Assembly (NCBI GenBank): GCA_022844275.1
Contig: JALHMB010000008.1
Coordinates: 289,026-353,025 of the forward strand
Reading direction: 5' to 3'
DNA: 64,000 nt
From: Hyphomicrobiaceae bacterium
GTDB lineage: Bacteria; Pseudomonadota; Alphaproteobacteria; Rhizobiales; Hyphomicrobiaceae
In this document: positions 31,043 through 39,486 of the stretch, piece after piece
How the letters are laid out: each line of letters begins with the position of its first letter
Numbering within the stretch: position 1 is the stretch's first letter
Made by a program: the position numbers and the translations under genes
Notes under the pieces: generated by a model
The model's input: the letters and a program-made list of their open reading frames with translations, nothing else
What the model was told of the DNA's origin: nothing
The model's database searches: none

Positions 31043-32240
31043 GTTTATCCGACGTTCCCTGGAAAAAGCCCTCCTGAATTACGGGAGCAAGTATTCCATC
31101 GTCCTGGTGACCGGCGCACGGCAGGTCGGAAAGTCGACACTTCTTCGCCATACCGTTCCGGACGCTCAATATGTGACCCTGGACGATCCGGAAGACCGCC
31201 TGCAGGCCCAAAGGGAGCCGAAGCTGTTCCTGTCGCGCTTCAAGGGACCGACCATCATTGACGAAGTGCAATATGCGCCTGAGCTGTTCCCGCTGCTCAA
31301 GATGCGGGTCGATGAGAACCCCCAGCGGGGTCAGTTCTGGCTCAGCGGCTCGCAGCAATTCCACATGATGAAGAACGTCACCGAGTCTCTCGCCGGCCGG
31401 GTGGCCATCCTCCACCTGGCAGGCTTGTCCACGCGCGAACTGCTGGGTGAACCTGACGCTCTGCCGCTGCAAGAGCGTCTTGCGACGCCGGTACGAGCGC
31501 TTGAGGTCGGCGCGATCTTCGAGCGGATCTGGCGCGGAAGCTACCCGGCCTTGCACGATGGTCGCGGCCTCACGCCGGAAGAGTTCTATCCGGCCTACGT
31601 CCAGACCTACCTTCAGCGCGATGTGCGGGATCTCGCACGCGTGGGTGATGAAAGCGCTTTCCTTCTGTTCATGCAGCTGGTGGCGGGCCGAACCGGCCAG
31701 TTGGCAAATGTGAGTGAAATCGCCAACGAGGCCGATATCTCGAGCACCACGGTGCGCAACTGGCTCTCCATTCTCGAGGCCTCCGGCATTATCGCCATGG
31801 TCGAGCCGTACCACAGCAATGCCAACAGCAAGCTGGTGAAGGCGAGGAAGATGTACGTCCTCGACACGGGCCTGGCGGCGTGGCTTGGCGGCTGGAAATC
31901 GGCAGAGTCGCTGGCGCGTGGGGCCGCCGCCGGCGCCTTCCTTGAGACCTATGTCGTCAGCGAAGCCATGAAAGGGTTCTACAATCGCGGGCAGCCGCCA
32001 CAGTTCAGCTTCTTCCGTGACCACAACGACCGCGAAGTGGATGTCCTTTCCATCGATGGCCAGACCCTCGTACCGATCGAGGTCAAGACCACGTCCCGGC
32101 CGGATGGCCGTACGGCCCGGCGCCTGCTTATTGCGGAGAGCCTCAAGCTAAACCAGGGACGCGGCGCCATCGTGTGCATGGTCGACAAGATCTATCCGCT
32201 GTCAGACATGGTCGACGCGTTCCCGGCCGGCATGGTCTAA
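31041..32240 (+). CDS. AAA_14/DUF4143 ATPase with C-terminal nuclease-like domain
   Basis: A 399-aa protein with Walker A VTGARQVGKSTLLRH (about 23-37), Walker B GPTIIDEVQYAPELF, a sensor-like WLSGSQQFHMMK, a winged-helix stretch (NVSEIANEADISSTTVRNWL) and a C-terminal DUF4143 domain with DREVDVLSIDG and VPIEVKTTSRP, the D...ExK pattern of PD-(D/E)xK folds. These ATPases are very common in prokaryotes with no settled role. The start codon is TTG at 31041, which lies at the edge of a long palindrome, suggesting tight control, perhaps by the protein itself. Confidence 0.88.
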   Translation: MFIRRSLEKALLNYGSKYSIVLVTGARQVGKSTLLRHTVPDAQYVTLDDPEDRLQAQREPKLFLSRFKGPTIIDEVQYAPELFPLLKMRVDENPQRGQFWLSGSQQFHMMKNVTESLAGRVAILHLAGLSTRELLGEPDALPLQERLATPVRALEVGAIFERIWRGSYPALHDGRGLTPEEFYPAYVQTYLQRDVRDLARVGDESAFLLFMQLVAGRTGQLANVSEIANEADISSTTVRNWLSILEASGIIAMVEPYHSNANSKLVKARKMYVLDTGLAAWLGGWKSAESLARGAAAGAFLETYVVSEAMKGFYNRGQPPQFSFFRDHNDREVDVLSIDGQTLVPIEVKTTSRPDGRTARRLLIAESLKLNQGRGAIVCMVDKIYPLSDMVDAFPAGMV

Positions 32241-32316
32241 GCAGGGCTGAAGGTTTTTTCGCCCTCCTTTAGTGCATGTCCGGGCTATCGACGCGTCAGC
32301 GACGATGACGCTATCG

Positions 32317-33072
32317 CTATTCAGCTGCAATGGCACATGAGTAGCGGCATCGCGGATAGTTCGTACATCCCAGAAAGGCGCCGAACTTGCCCATACGCCG
32401 CACAAGGCTGCCGCCGCAGGCTGCAGCCGGACAGTCGGGCGCGTTGCTCGCCACCGCTTTTGAGCGATCGACATAGGTCTGAATGGCTCGCAGCCTCTTG
32501 TACTCCCACGGTGGCATATTCTCGCTGAGGGCCCAGATGCCGCGCCTGTTGCGCCGCGCGTCCTCGAGGGCCTCCAGGTAGCGTTGATGCGGCTCGTAGC
32601 GTTCGACGACCCACGCCCAACCATTGAGGACCATCTCGAGCTCGATGTTGCGCGAAAGCGAAAGGGGGCGTCCGAAGCGATGGACATGGTGGAGCTGGCG
32701 ATCTGGCGTTGCGAAGGTGCATTCGGCATAGGCTTCACGCACATAGGGAACCGCGACCACGCGGCCGTGCCGGTCAACGGATTGCCCGGTGTCCATCTTG
32801 GTCAGGATATTGAGCCAGACGGTGCGGCCGCCAATCAGCGAGTCCAGGAAGGCTTGCGCCTCGCGTCCGCCGGGCTGCTGCAGTTCAGGCGCATCAATAA
32901 ATCCCAGCCGCACGGCGACCTCGACCTCGTCACCATGGCCGGGCTCGCCAGCTTTCTGACAGGCGCTCATGCGCGTGAGGAACCCGTCGCCGTCGAAGAC
33001 CTTCAGCACTTGCACTTCGATGGCATGCGGCCCCGCATCCTCGGGCGCTATGACAATTGCGTTCTCATCCAT
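32317..33072 (-). CDS. Staphylococcal-nuclease-like protein with C-terminal topoisomerase zinc ribbon
   Basis: A 251-aa protein. The SNase domain (about 18-190) shows VLKVFDGDGFLTRM, VRLGFIDAPELQQPGGREAQ and RHGRVVAVPYV with the Asp, Arg and Glu pattern of the active site. The C-terminus has CPAAACGGSLVRRMGKFGAF and LGCTNYPRCRYS, a four-Cys zinc ribbon like those at the end of topoisomerase I. No signal peptide is seen, so unlike secreted thermonucleases it likely acts on DNA in the cytoplasm. It neighbours the replication origin, so a role in plasmid DNA processing is possible. Confidence 0.82.
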   Translation of the reverse strand: MDENAIVIAPEDAGPHAIEVQVLKVFDGDGFLTRMSACQKAGEPGHGDEVEVAVRLGFIDAPELQQPGGREAQAFLDSLIGGRTVWLNILTKMDTGQSVDRHGRVVAVPYVREAYAECTFATPDRQLHHVHRFGRPLSLSRNIELEMVLNGWAWVVERYEPHQRYLEALEDARRNRRGIWALSENMPPWEYKRLRAIQTYVDRSKAVASNAPDCPAAACGGSLVRRMGKFGAFLGCTNYPRCRYSCAIAAE

Positions 33073-33233
33073 CAGCTTGGGCCAATCCTGTGCCGGACTG
33101 AGCGTGCCTGATCCTAGGGGGTTATCGCTAACGTATCGCCCAAGAGTTACAATCTTCGCGCCGAGGCATCATTCCGTCGCGCGCGACGCGTGTTGATAAG
33201 TGGGGACAGTTATCCCCAGATTTTCGGACGGTT

Positions 33234-33360
33234 CGTACATCAGGGCGGGTTGGGCGTACTTCGTTCTGGCCAGGGCGTGCATCATTCCGGACGTGCCGTA
33301 TTTCAATCTGGACCGGCCGTACATCAAGTCTGGAAAGGGCGCTTATATCACTGATGCGCC
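33234..33360 (+). repeat. Tandem 21-bp iterons
   Basis: Units begin at 33234, 33255, 33276, 33297, 33318 and 33340 (the last degenerate). Consensus about CGTACWTCANTCTGGACNGG. The exact 21-bp period, two helical turns, places every unit on the same DNA face, as RepA-binding iterons usually are. Confidence 0.88.
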
Positions 33361-33385
33361 GACATCTTTCCCACCGGAAACCTCT

Positions 33386-33427
33386 TCTCTAAAACCCTCT
33401 TTAAAACCAGTAATATCTTTAAAATGC
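33386..33427 (+). repeat. AT-rich 12-13-mers (unwinding element)
   Basis: TCTCTAAAACC, CTCTTTAAAACC and ATCTTTAAAATGC follow one another inside an AT-rich patch of an otherwise GC-rich region. Such repeats beside iterons are the usual site of initial strand opening. Confidence 0.65.
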
Positions 33428-33694
33428 CTGCGGCGGTTTTTTCGCGTTGATTTTGGTGATGGAAGGCCACGGGCCACCAGTCGGCAGCGGAGCTTCCTCC
33501 AACAGGTGATGGGCTGAATAAGGTCTAGGCAGAGGCTTGGGTCATGAAATGGTCCTGGGACGGCATTGAGTGGGTTTTCGAGGTTATCGACGAGCCCCTC
33601 CCCGCGCGAAGGCAAAGAACGGTGCGCGTGCGCGCTGGCTCGGATGATGAATGGAATGAAGAACGGCGAACGTCCAAGAAGCAGGGCGCGAGGA

Positions 33695-33916
33695 TTTTGG
33701 ACGCCACAAGCGGAGTGAAGTACGGCGCCGGTCCAGAACCGCACCGCCCTCCCCTTCCCCATCGCGGGTACCAACGACGCGGATTTTGGACGCGAGCGCG
33801 GGAGTGAAGTACGGCCCTCGTCCAAAATGCGAACTGACGAACGTGCCGCAAGATCAGCTCCCCGCGTCAGGATTTTTGGACGTGAGAGGGGGAGTGAAGT
33901 ACGCCCGCCGTCCAAA
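33695..33916 (-). repeat. Three inverted iteron units with flanking arms
   Basis: Units at 33695-33735, 33784-33827 and 33873-33916 share TTTTGGAC, then GGAGTGAAGTACGSC, then GTCCAAAA or a shortened form. The inner block is the reverse complement of the 21-bp iteron core and the outer arms are inverted repeats. Spacing is 89-90 bp. Confidence 0.82.
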
Positions 33917-34060
33917 TTCGCCCCGGCGCGGAGATCTCGAAGATGCAGCGATACGACCACGCGTAGCCTGCAAATGCGCCGCTTTCAGCTCGATTGACGC
34001 ATCGCCAACAGTCCGCCGGGTTGGCGGTCATTTTGGACGCATGGCGTACATCATTCCAGG

Positions 34061-35410
34061 TCAGGCGGCCTCCTCCACGACGGGCGGTTTCCTGCTGCGG
34101 TCCAGCATCCGCAGCTTGTCGCCGTTTTTGCCCTGGGTGATGGCGATGTCGTAGTCGGGCAGCGGCGTCGTGGATGTGGCCTCCACCACCTCCGCAATCA
34201 TCTTGCAGAACTTTCCAAAGGGCATTTGCGAGCCCGAGCGGTCGTAGAGCGTGCGCAGCCCGTACTCGGCGACACCGGAGGTGCCGCAGGCCTTGCGGGC
34301 CAGGCGATAGATGAAGCGTGCAAGCGGCCGCGAGATGAGGAAGTAGTCCGGGTGGAGGGTCAGGATGCTTGGCGCTTCGTCGTGCGTCACGACCCCCTCG
34401 TACACCCATTCCGGAATCTCAATCTCAACCTCGTCGATGAAGTTCTGCCGCGTGCGCGAGACGACCTTGAAGCGACCAATGAGCGGGAAGCTCTCCGAAG
34501 CGCGCCGGGTGTTGTTCTGCGTGAGGTTGGTGATCTTGTACCGGGTGGCTTGAAGGCGATCGAGCGCGCTCTCCAACTGCGCGTACTGCTTCCCTCCCCG
34601 CTCGCGGCGACAGAAGCGCAGGATGTCGGCAGCCTTGGGTCGATAGACGCGCGGCGGCAGCGATGGGCGCAGGCCGCGCTTCTCGGCAATGCGATAATCG
34701 CGCATGGCGATGGCGAGGCTGGTCACCATGTTGATGAAGATGTCGTAGTCGTAGCAGGTCACGAGCCCCACCTCCGCCCCACCTTCGATGGTGATGATGG
34801 CGTCCTTGAGCTCGTAGCGGATGATGCCCTGGCGGATGGTCTTGGAGAGCGAGAACGGCGCCACATCCATCAGGTTCATGTCGTCTTTGAGCGGCGCGTC
34901 GTGGACGGGCGGCACGAAGAACATGAGCTGCGCATCATCGGGTGGTGGCTCGCGGTAGGTCACCACCGGTCGTGCTTCATGGGCGATGATTTTCCTCACC
35001 TCGCCGAGGTGGATGGTTTCCGAGAAGGATTTGAGCGTCGCGCGCAAGCCGTCATCGCCGACCGTCTGCAAGGCAAGCTCCGACGCCTTGCGGCGCATAT
35101 AGAAGCGGCGGAGCCGGGCGAGGCTGTCCTTATCGAGAGGCTGAGGCTCGGCTTGGCCACGCGTGCTGGCTATCAGCCGCGAGACGTTGTTGAGGTATGT
35201 ATTCTTGTCCTTGAGGGAGAGATCGCCAAAGGCCTCTCGCGACATCAGCGCGACCGTGCCTCGTGCCGGTGCCTGAGCATTTTCGAGCAGATCGGGCTTT
35301 TCAATGGCGGTGATAAGGCCTGGCTGTACCGGCGATGTCGCGTTCGCTCCTTCGACTGAGCACCCGTTCGGGCGCTCGTCCGCTCGGATGTGGAGGCCAA
35401 CCTCAAGCAT
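34061..35410 (-). CDS. repA: Plasmid replication initiator RepA
   Basis: A 449-aa initiator of the RepA/RPA family found on alphaproteobacterial plasmids. Recognisable segments are LMFFVPPVHDAPLKDDMNLM, PFSLSKTIRQGIIRYELKDA, YDYDIFINMVTSLAIAMRDY and the winged-helix-like LARFIYRLARKACGTSGVAE. It would bind the iterons that begin directly after its stop codon (34061) and open the origin. The start overlaps the upstream ribbon-helix-helix gene by 8 bases, so parA, the small partner and repA form one operon, in which partition and copy control are probably linked. Confidence 0.88.
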   Translation of the reverse strand: MLEVGLHIRADERPNGCSVEGANATSPVQPGLITAIEKPDLLENAQAPARGTVALMSREAFGDLSLKDKNTYLNNVSRLIASTRGQAEPQPLDKDSLARLRRFYMRRKASELALQTVGDDGLRATLKSFSETIHLGEVRKIIAHEARPVVTYREPPPDDAQLMFFVPPVHDAPLKDDMNLMDVAPFSLSKTIRQGIIRYELKDAIITIEGGAEVGLVTCYDYDIFINMVTSLAIAMRDYRIAEKRGLRPSLPPRVYRPKAADILRFCRRERGGKQYAQLESALDRLQATRYKITNLTQNNTRRASESFPLIGRFKVVSRTRQNFIDEVEIEIPEWVYEGVVTHDEAPSILTLHPDYFLISRPLARFIYRLARKACGTSGVAEYGLRTLYDRSGSQMPFGKFCKMIAEVVEATSTTPLPDYDIAITQGKNGDKLRMLDRSRKPPVVEEAA

Positions 35411-35807
35411 CGGCAGGTCCTTCCTCGAGATCGATGTCCTTGACGGTGAGCCCCCCTGCCCTCAAGGCTTCAAGGATCACACGCCGCTTGGTCTTGTTGT
35501 CGTGGTAGGCCATCGAGCGGATTTGCTCGATGACGTATACGGGCAGATCAACGGACGTGCGCCGGACCGGTGCCGGCTTGGGGCCCCTCACCTTCTTGGC
35601 GACGACAGGTGCAACGTCATCCGGCAGTGGTGCAGGAGGTGCGGGTAAGACAACAGGTGAGGGCGCCGCAGTGCTCGTGCTGATTTTGGGATGCACGACG
35701 GTTGGGATGTTGGACTCCTGCGCGACCTCTTTCACCGCTGCCATCGTCTGCATGATGTCAGGGTCGACTCCCAGGGCCATCTTCTTGGTGGGAAGCGCTG
35801 GTTTCAT
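35403..35807 (-). CDS. Ribbon-helix-helix partition partner (ParG/ParB-like), 134 aa
   Basis: The C-terminus RRTSVDLPVYVIEQIRSMAY followed by TKRRVILEALRAGG is a ribbon-helix-helix fold, preceded by a flexible proline- and alanine-rich N-terminus. This is the layout of small centromere-binding partners such as ParG. It lies between parA and repA with 4- and 8-base overlaps. It probably binds the CGAACG array at 36593-37000 and represses the operon, while its N-terminal tail stimulates ParA. Confidence 0.78.
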   Translation of the reverse strand: MKPALPTKKMALGVDPDIMQTMAAVKEVAQESNIPTVVHPKISTSTAAPSPVVLPAPPAPLPDDVAPVVAKKVRGPKPAPVRRTSVDLPVYVIEQIRSMAYHDNKTKRRVILEALRAGGLTVKDIDLEEGPADA

Positions 35808-36499
35808 GCTGCAGCTTTCAGTTGATCGTTTTCGAAGATGGCGTCTATTTCGCGCATGAGATCATCAATCTCGGCGATGGCCTTCGGGTTGATTGGGTCC
35901 GCGAAATGGGGAAGCGTGCCGCGCGAGAAGGATTTGCTGTAAGACGAGCGACGGCGAATAATGGTCTGGAAGCGGGCCAGATTGCTGCTGTCGATTTGCT
36001 CGATGAGGTCGACCTCGTCGCGCGAGACGATATTCGGCACTTCATTGAGAAGAATGCGGTGATTGATGGGCTTGCTTACGCGGCGCGCCACCGCGTGCAG
36101 CTTGTTGGCCATCTTGTTGGCCTCGATGATATCGGGCTCGCTCACTTTGGCAGGGGTGATTGTCAGCGTCGCGAACGCCGCTATCATTAGCGTGAGTTCG
36201 CTCAGCGAGCCGGCGAGGTCCAGGAGGACATAATCAGTGGCGCCACCCCACAACGAGCTGATGTAGTCGCCATGGTCGCTGTGCGGTCCTTGCTCGACAG
36301 TAAGGTTTGCAATCTGCTGGGCGGCGGGACTGGTCGTGTACCACCGCCAGATTGTCTCGGTCTGGTCGAAATCGATGATCCGAACTTTCACACCTTGCGC
36401 AAGCAGCGCACCTGCGATGGCGAGACACGAGGTGGATTTGCCGACGCCGCCCTTCGGTGAGGCGAAGGAGATGAAGCGGGCGCCGTGTTTATTGCTCAT
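35804..36499 (-). CDS. parA: ParA partition ATPase
   Basis: A 231-aa MinD/ParA ATPase. ISFASPKGGVGKSTSCLAIA has the deviant Walker A motif with its signature Lys, VKVRIIDFDQTETIWRWY is motif A', and DYVLLDLAGSLSELT is Walker B. The start ATG at 36497-36499 lies at the edge of the CGAACG array; the open frame continuing to 36868 runs through those repeats and is rejected. The lack of an N-terminal HTH makes it a small type Ib ParA, which fits a ribbon-helix-helix partner. Confidence 0.92.
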   Translation of the reverse strand: MSNKHGARFISFASPKGGVGKSTSCLAIAGALLAQGVKVRIIDFDQTETIWRWYTTSPAAQQIANLTVEQGPHSDHGDYISSLWGGATDYVLLDLAGSLSELTLMIAAFATLTITPAKVSEPDIIEANKMANKLHAVARRVSKPINHRILLNEVPNIVSRDEVDLIEQIDSSNLARFQTIIRRRSSYSKSFSRGTLPHFADPINPKAIAEIDDLMREIDAIFENDQLKAAA

Positions 36500-36592
36500 G
36501 GCGTGACGATGGGGTCGGCGGCATGCGACCGTCAATACAAAGAGGCTGTTTGTTGGGCAGTTGCCGGGATGGGGTGTTGCAATTCTGAGCGA

Positions 36593-37000
36593 CGAACGGG
36601 CGAACGTCCGAGCACGCGAACGCGTCAGATTCAGTAAGGAAACATGCTGATTTTCCGCAAGGCGAGTAGCCGAGCGGGTGAAGTTCCGTTGGAGCGAACG
36701 GAAGAGCGAGCGTACGGACGAGGCCAAGAAGCCCCGAACGCACAAACGGCCGAACGAGCTCAGCGTATTGGCGGACGTTGAGGTTGTGTGCAGATGGACC
36801 GAGCGAACGAACGGACGTTGGGACGTGCGCACGCACGGCCGAACGCGTGAAAACACTCTGCGCAGCATGGATAGGAGGGGACGCTACTCGTAAAGCGTAA
36901 TCAGCCTGAAATGGAGGCTCAGCTTAGGATTGCGACGAGCGACCAGCGAACGGCCGACGGTACCAACGGACGATGTGTCGAACGCCCGCTCGCACGAACG
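36593..37000 (+). repeat. parS: Array of twelve CGAACG hexamers, probable partition site
   Basis: CGAACG occurs at 36593, 36601, 36617, 36695, 36735, 36751, 36804, 36808, 36840, 36947, 36979 and 36995, all on the plus strand with no CGTTCG seen among them. Near-variants such as CGGACG are interspersed. The array stands directly upstream of parA, the place of centromeres in type Ib partition cassettes. Open frames here are arginine-rich by-products of the repeats. Confidence 0.8.
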
Positions 37001-37074
37001 GGTAGGCAAAGCCTTGCTTTCGGAGCTTGGAGCGATCTAGCTCGCTCGAGGCGATGTTATCGTGGAGCATCACA

Positions 37075-37500
37075 ATGAAACCGAGAATATCAGCGATTAC
37101 GCTTGCCGTTACCGATCTTGAACGGTCCCTGGCGTTTTACCGCGACGGCCTCGGGCTGCCGACAAAAGGCATCGTTGGTCGGGAGTTTGCCCACGGTGCC
37201 GTCGCATTCTTCGATTTGCTCGGAGGCCTGAGACTAGCGATCTGGGCGCAAGACGATCTCGCACACGACAGCGGTCTACCAAAAACCCCGACCAGTTCTA
37301 CATCCTTCTCGATTGGTCACAACGTAGCCAGTCGGGAGGAGGTCGACGAAGCGATGAACAAGGCCAATGGAGCTGGCGCCGATATCGTGAAATCGCCACA
37401 GAACACTTTCTACAGCGGTTATGCCGGCTACTTCCGTGATCCCGATGGTCACTTGTGGGAGGTGGTATGGAATCCGGCAAGCATTCCAGCGCCCGAGTGA
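37075..37500 (+). CDS. VOC-family (glyoxalase/dioxygenase fold) protein
   Basis: A 141-aa protein starting MKPRISAITLAVTDLERSLA, a typical first beta-alpha-beta-beta-beta module, and ending with GYAGYFRDPDGHLWEVVWNP, the second module with DPDGHxWE. VOC proteins include lyases, dioxygenases and resistance proteins that bind fosfomycin- or bleomycin-type drugs. The likely metal-binding residues are incomplete in the first strand, so the activity cannot be told. Its TGA is followed directly by copy 2 of the repeated two-hairpin motif. Confidence 0.82.
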   Translation: MKPRISAITLAVTDLERSLAFYRDGLGLPTKGIVGREFAHGAVAFFDLLGGLRLAIWAQDDLAHDSGLPKTPTSSTSFSIGHNVASREEVDEAMNKANGAGADIVKSPQNTFYSGYAGYFRDPDGHLWEVVWNPASIPAPE

Positions 37501-37587
37501 ACGGCCGCTAGGTGTCGATTGCCGCTGAGGCTGAAGAGCCGTGCGGCGGTCCCAGTGATAACTCATCGAACGGGCGCTCTACCCGTT
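37501..37587 (+). repeat. Repeated two-hairpin motif, copy 2
   Basis: About 90 percent identical over its last 70 bases to 20206-20275. Here both stems are perfect: GCCGC (37521-37525) with GCGGC (37543-37547) around GGCT-GAAG-AGCC, and AACGGG (37569-37574) with CCCGTT (37582-37587). Compared with copy 1, the second stem changes C-G to T-G without breaking. It begins at the VOC stop codon and lies 37 bp before the convergent protease stop. Confidence 0.65.
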
Positions 37588-37623
37588 GCTACTACTGGTC
37601 GCCCAAACTTGCCCCTGGCTTAG

Positions 37624-39486
37624 CTATGGGACGCGCAACTGCAACGGCTTCCTGACAATCTCAGAGATAAGAGCTTCATCAATAGAAGGGTGAGACAATA
37701 TTTCGATTTTATAATCAGTCGGCGATTTGCTGGCTTCTGATTGAGCCAGGCCGAATTGATTTGCTGCTTTGTCAGCAAGATCAGGTATCGATGCTCTCAA
37801 ATAACTTGTGTAGGCGGCTTTGTATGATCTCGAAGCACCGTCTGTGTCGCCATTCAACGCGAATAAATTGCCTAACTGCTCAAAAGCCTTAGCCTTCGTC
37901 GCGTCCTTGTCAGCGATCCAATAAGCGAGAATTGGAGAGGCAGATGCTGATTTTGAAAAGGCTATGGCGTCATCTCCCAACCTGTAGCCGTGGGAACTCG
38001 ATAATTCGACCTGCACTTTCCGCATTTCGAACAGCTCTACCAATGCGACAGCGGTTTCATTGTCAGGGGACGAGAATGCACAGAGTTGAGTATTGAACGA
38101 TGGCGCTTTTATCTGTGCCTCAGATATCATGCTGTTCAAGTCACTGCCCGCAGCTTCCGCCATGGGAGCAATTGTGCACGTCGCGGCCCTATTGCCTTGT
38201 CTCTCTTTCGTTATCCGATTAGCGATAAAAGTCGAATAGGATTCGGCCGCTTGCTCAGCCAGTAAGAAAGTCCCGAAATTCGCCCCGCGAGACTTTGATT
38301 CGACGGCAGCTTGAGCCAAAGCGCGGGCACGACCGAGTTGATCACTTTCTCCCAGGCTCGCGAAGGTACTGACACCGTCAATAGAATGGTGCGGGCCGTA
38401 TCTCAAATGCATTGCCCAAAATATAGGGCATTCAATCGCCGCTTTAAACTCTGGGACGAGACTAGGCTGACCAGCCAATTTGCCAAAGAGATGCGCGGCA
38501 TCTAGATTGGAGAAATATTCCCCTGCCGCCTCCGACGAGAGCGACCGTCGCCAATTGGCGAAGCCTCCTTGATTGATCGCCCTAGCTACTTCTACGACAT
38601 CCTCGCGGCGTAGACTTTCCACTTTGCGCAGAAAGTCTTTGTCTCTAAGGATACCATAAAGTGCTTCGGCAAGAAGATGGTCTCGATTTTGCTGATCGCG
38701 CACAACTCCGAGAACGGCGGCTGTGTCCAGTATAACTGGACCTCCGCTATCGCCATCGACAGCAGCAGCCCCCACTCTCAAACGGGTTTCAGTCTCGGGT
38801 ATCACATGACCGTTATGCCAAACGGGTTCGAATGGACGATTCTTGATAACCGCGTGATACCTTTGATCTTCATCTTGTCCGTCCGTCGGCAATCCATGCA
38901 TCAGCTCGACTATTGCCTGCTTGAGATAAGCGAAGCGGGCGATAGCTACCGGGGGATTTCGATAAGCCGGGCCGGGCGCGAACACTAGCTCGAAGGGACG
39001 CGCCTGCTTTATCATTGATAGGTCCGAAGAGGTAACGCGCAATACTGCAACGTCTTGGTGCGGATGGACCAAAACCCTATCGAAGGTGATCTTATCAGAG
39101 AAACTGCTTGCCAATCGGCCGTGCATTGTAACGGGCGGCACATCGATCAAGCCAGTGGGGCCTGCCTTGGCTCTGAGTGCCGCTACAGATTTGTCATCGA
39201 GTAGCGTCGCCGCAACGACGTGCGCTGCGGTGAGAAAAAGACCAGAGCGTTGATCTATGAGAAATCCGACCCCCTTGCTTTCGTTAGCTTGAAGACCTTT
39301 GAGCTGCCCATCGGACCTTTGTACGATCACAAGCGATCCGAGATAAGCCCTATTTGCCTCAGCAAACGAGGCATATTGGGGTGGAACAAAAGCGCTTCCG
39401 AAAAAGCAGGCCCGTGCATAGCACGGGACAACCATGATGCTGAAAGTCAATGCAGCGGCGATATAGCGTCGCATAATCCACTTCAC
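37624..39486 (-). CDS. Exported trypsin-like serine protease with helical C-terminal region
   Basis: A 620-aa protein with a signal peptide (to about residue 25). The chymotrypsin-fold protease domain covers about 40-290 with His89 in LTAAHVV, Asp145 in HPHQDVAVLR and Ser247 in DGDSGGPV. The remaining 330 residues are helical and TPR-like in spacing (FEQLGNLFALNGDTDGASRS near the end). Its start overlaps the stop of the trypco2-like gene by 4 bases (ATGA), so the two are expressed together. The pairing suggests the second protein regulates or targets the protease. A periplasmic role is implied by the signal peptide. Confidence 0.85.
   Translation of the reverse strand: MKWIMRRYIAAALTFSIMVVPCYARACFFGSAFVPPQYASFAEANRAYLGSLVIVQRSDGQLKGLQANESKGVGFLIDQRSGLFLTAAHVVAATLLDDKSVAALRAKAGPTGLIDVPPVTMHGRLASSFSDKITFDRVLVHPHQDVAVLRVTSSDLSMIKQARPFELVFAPGPAYRNPPVAIARFAYLKQAIVELMHGLPTDGQDEDQRYHAVIKNRPFEPVWHNGHVIPETETRLRVGAAAVDGDSGGPVILDTAAVLGVVRDQQNRDHLLAEALYGILRDKDFLRKVESLRREDVVEVARAINQGGFANWRRSLSSEAAGEYFSNLDAAHLFGKLAGQPSLVPEFKAAIECPIFWAMHLRYGPHHSIDGVSTFASLGESDQLGRARALAQAAVESKSRGANFGTFLLAEQAAESYSTFIANRITKERQGNRAATCTIAPMAEAAGSDLNSMISEAQIKAPSFNTQLCAFSSPDNETAVALVELFEMRKVQVELSSSHGYRLGDDAIAFSKSASASPILAYWIADKDATKAKAFEQLGNLFALNGDTDGASRSYKAAYTSYLRASIPDLADKAANQFGLAQSEASKSPTDYKIEILSHPSIDEALISEIVRKPLQLRVP

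Larger units (their letters stand above)
33201..34060. other. oriV: Iteron-type replication origin
   Basis: This non-coding region next to repA contains, in order, a DnaA-box-like TTATCCCCA (33210-33218), five to six tandem 21-bp iterons (33234-33360), an AT-rich block with three 12-13-mers (33386-33427) and three larger inverted iteron units about 89 bp apart (33695-33916), plus one forward unit touching the repA stop (34031-34060). An 87-codon open frame at 33544-33807 crosses the repeats and is not credible. Confidence 0.85.

Noticed and set aside
33544..33807. 87-codon frame in the origin region
   Set aside because: It crosses the inverted iteron unit A and its sequence is low-complexity; the region is better explained as origin DNA.
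36678..36893. 71-codon plus-strand frame rich in Arg, Thr and Glu
   Set aside because: It is produced by the CGAACG repeats of the partition site and has no ribosome site.
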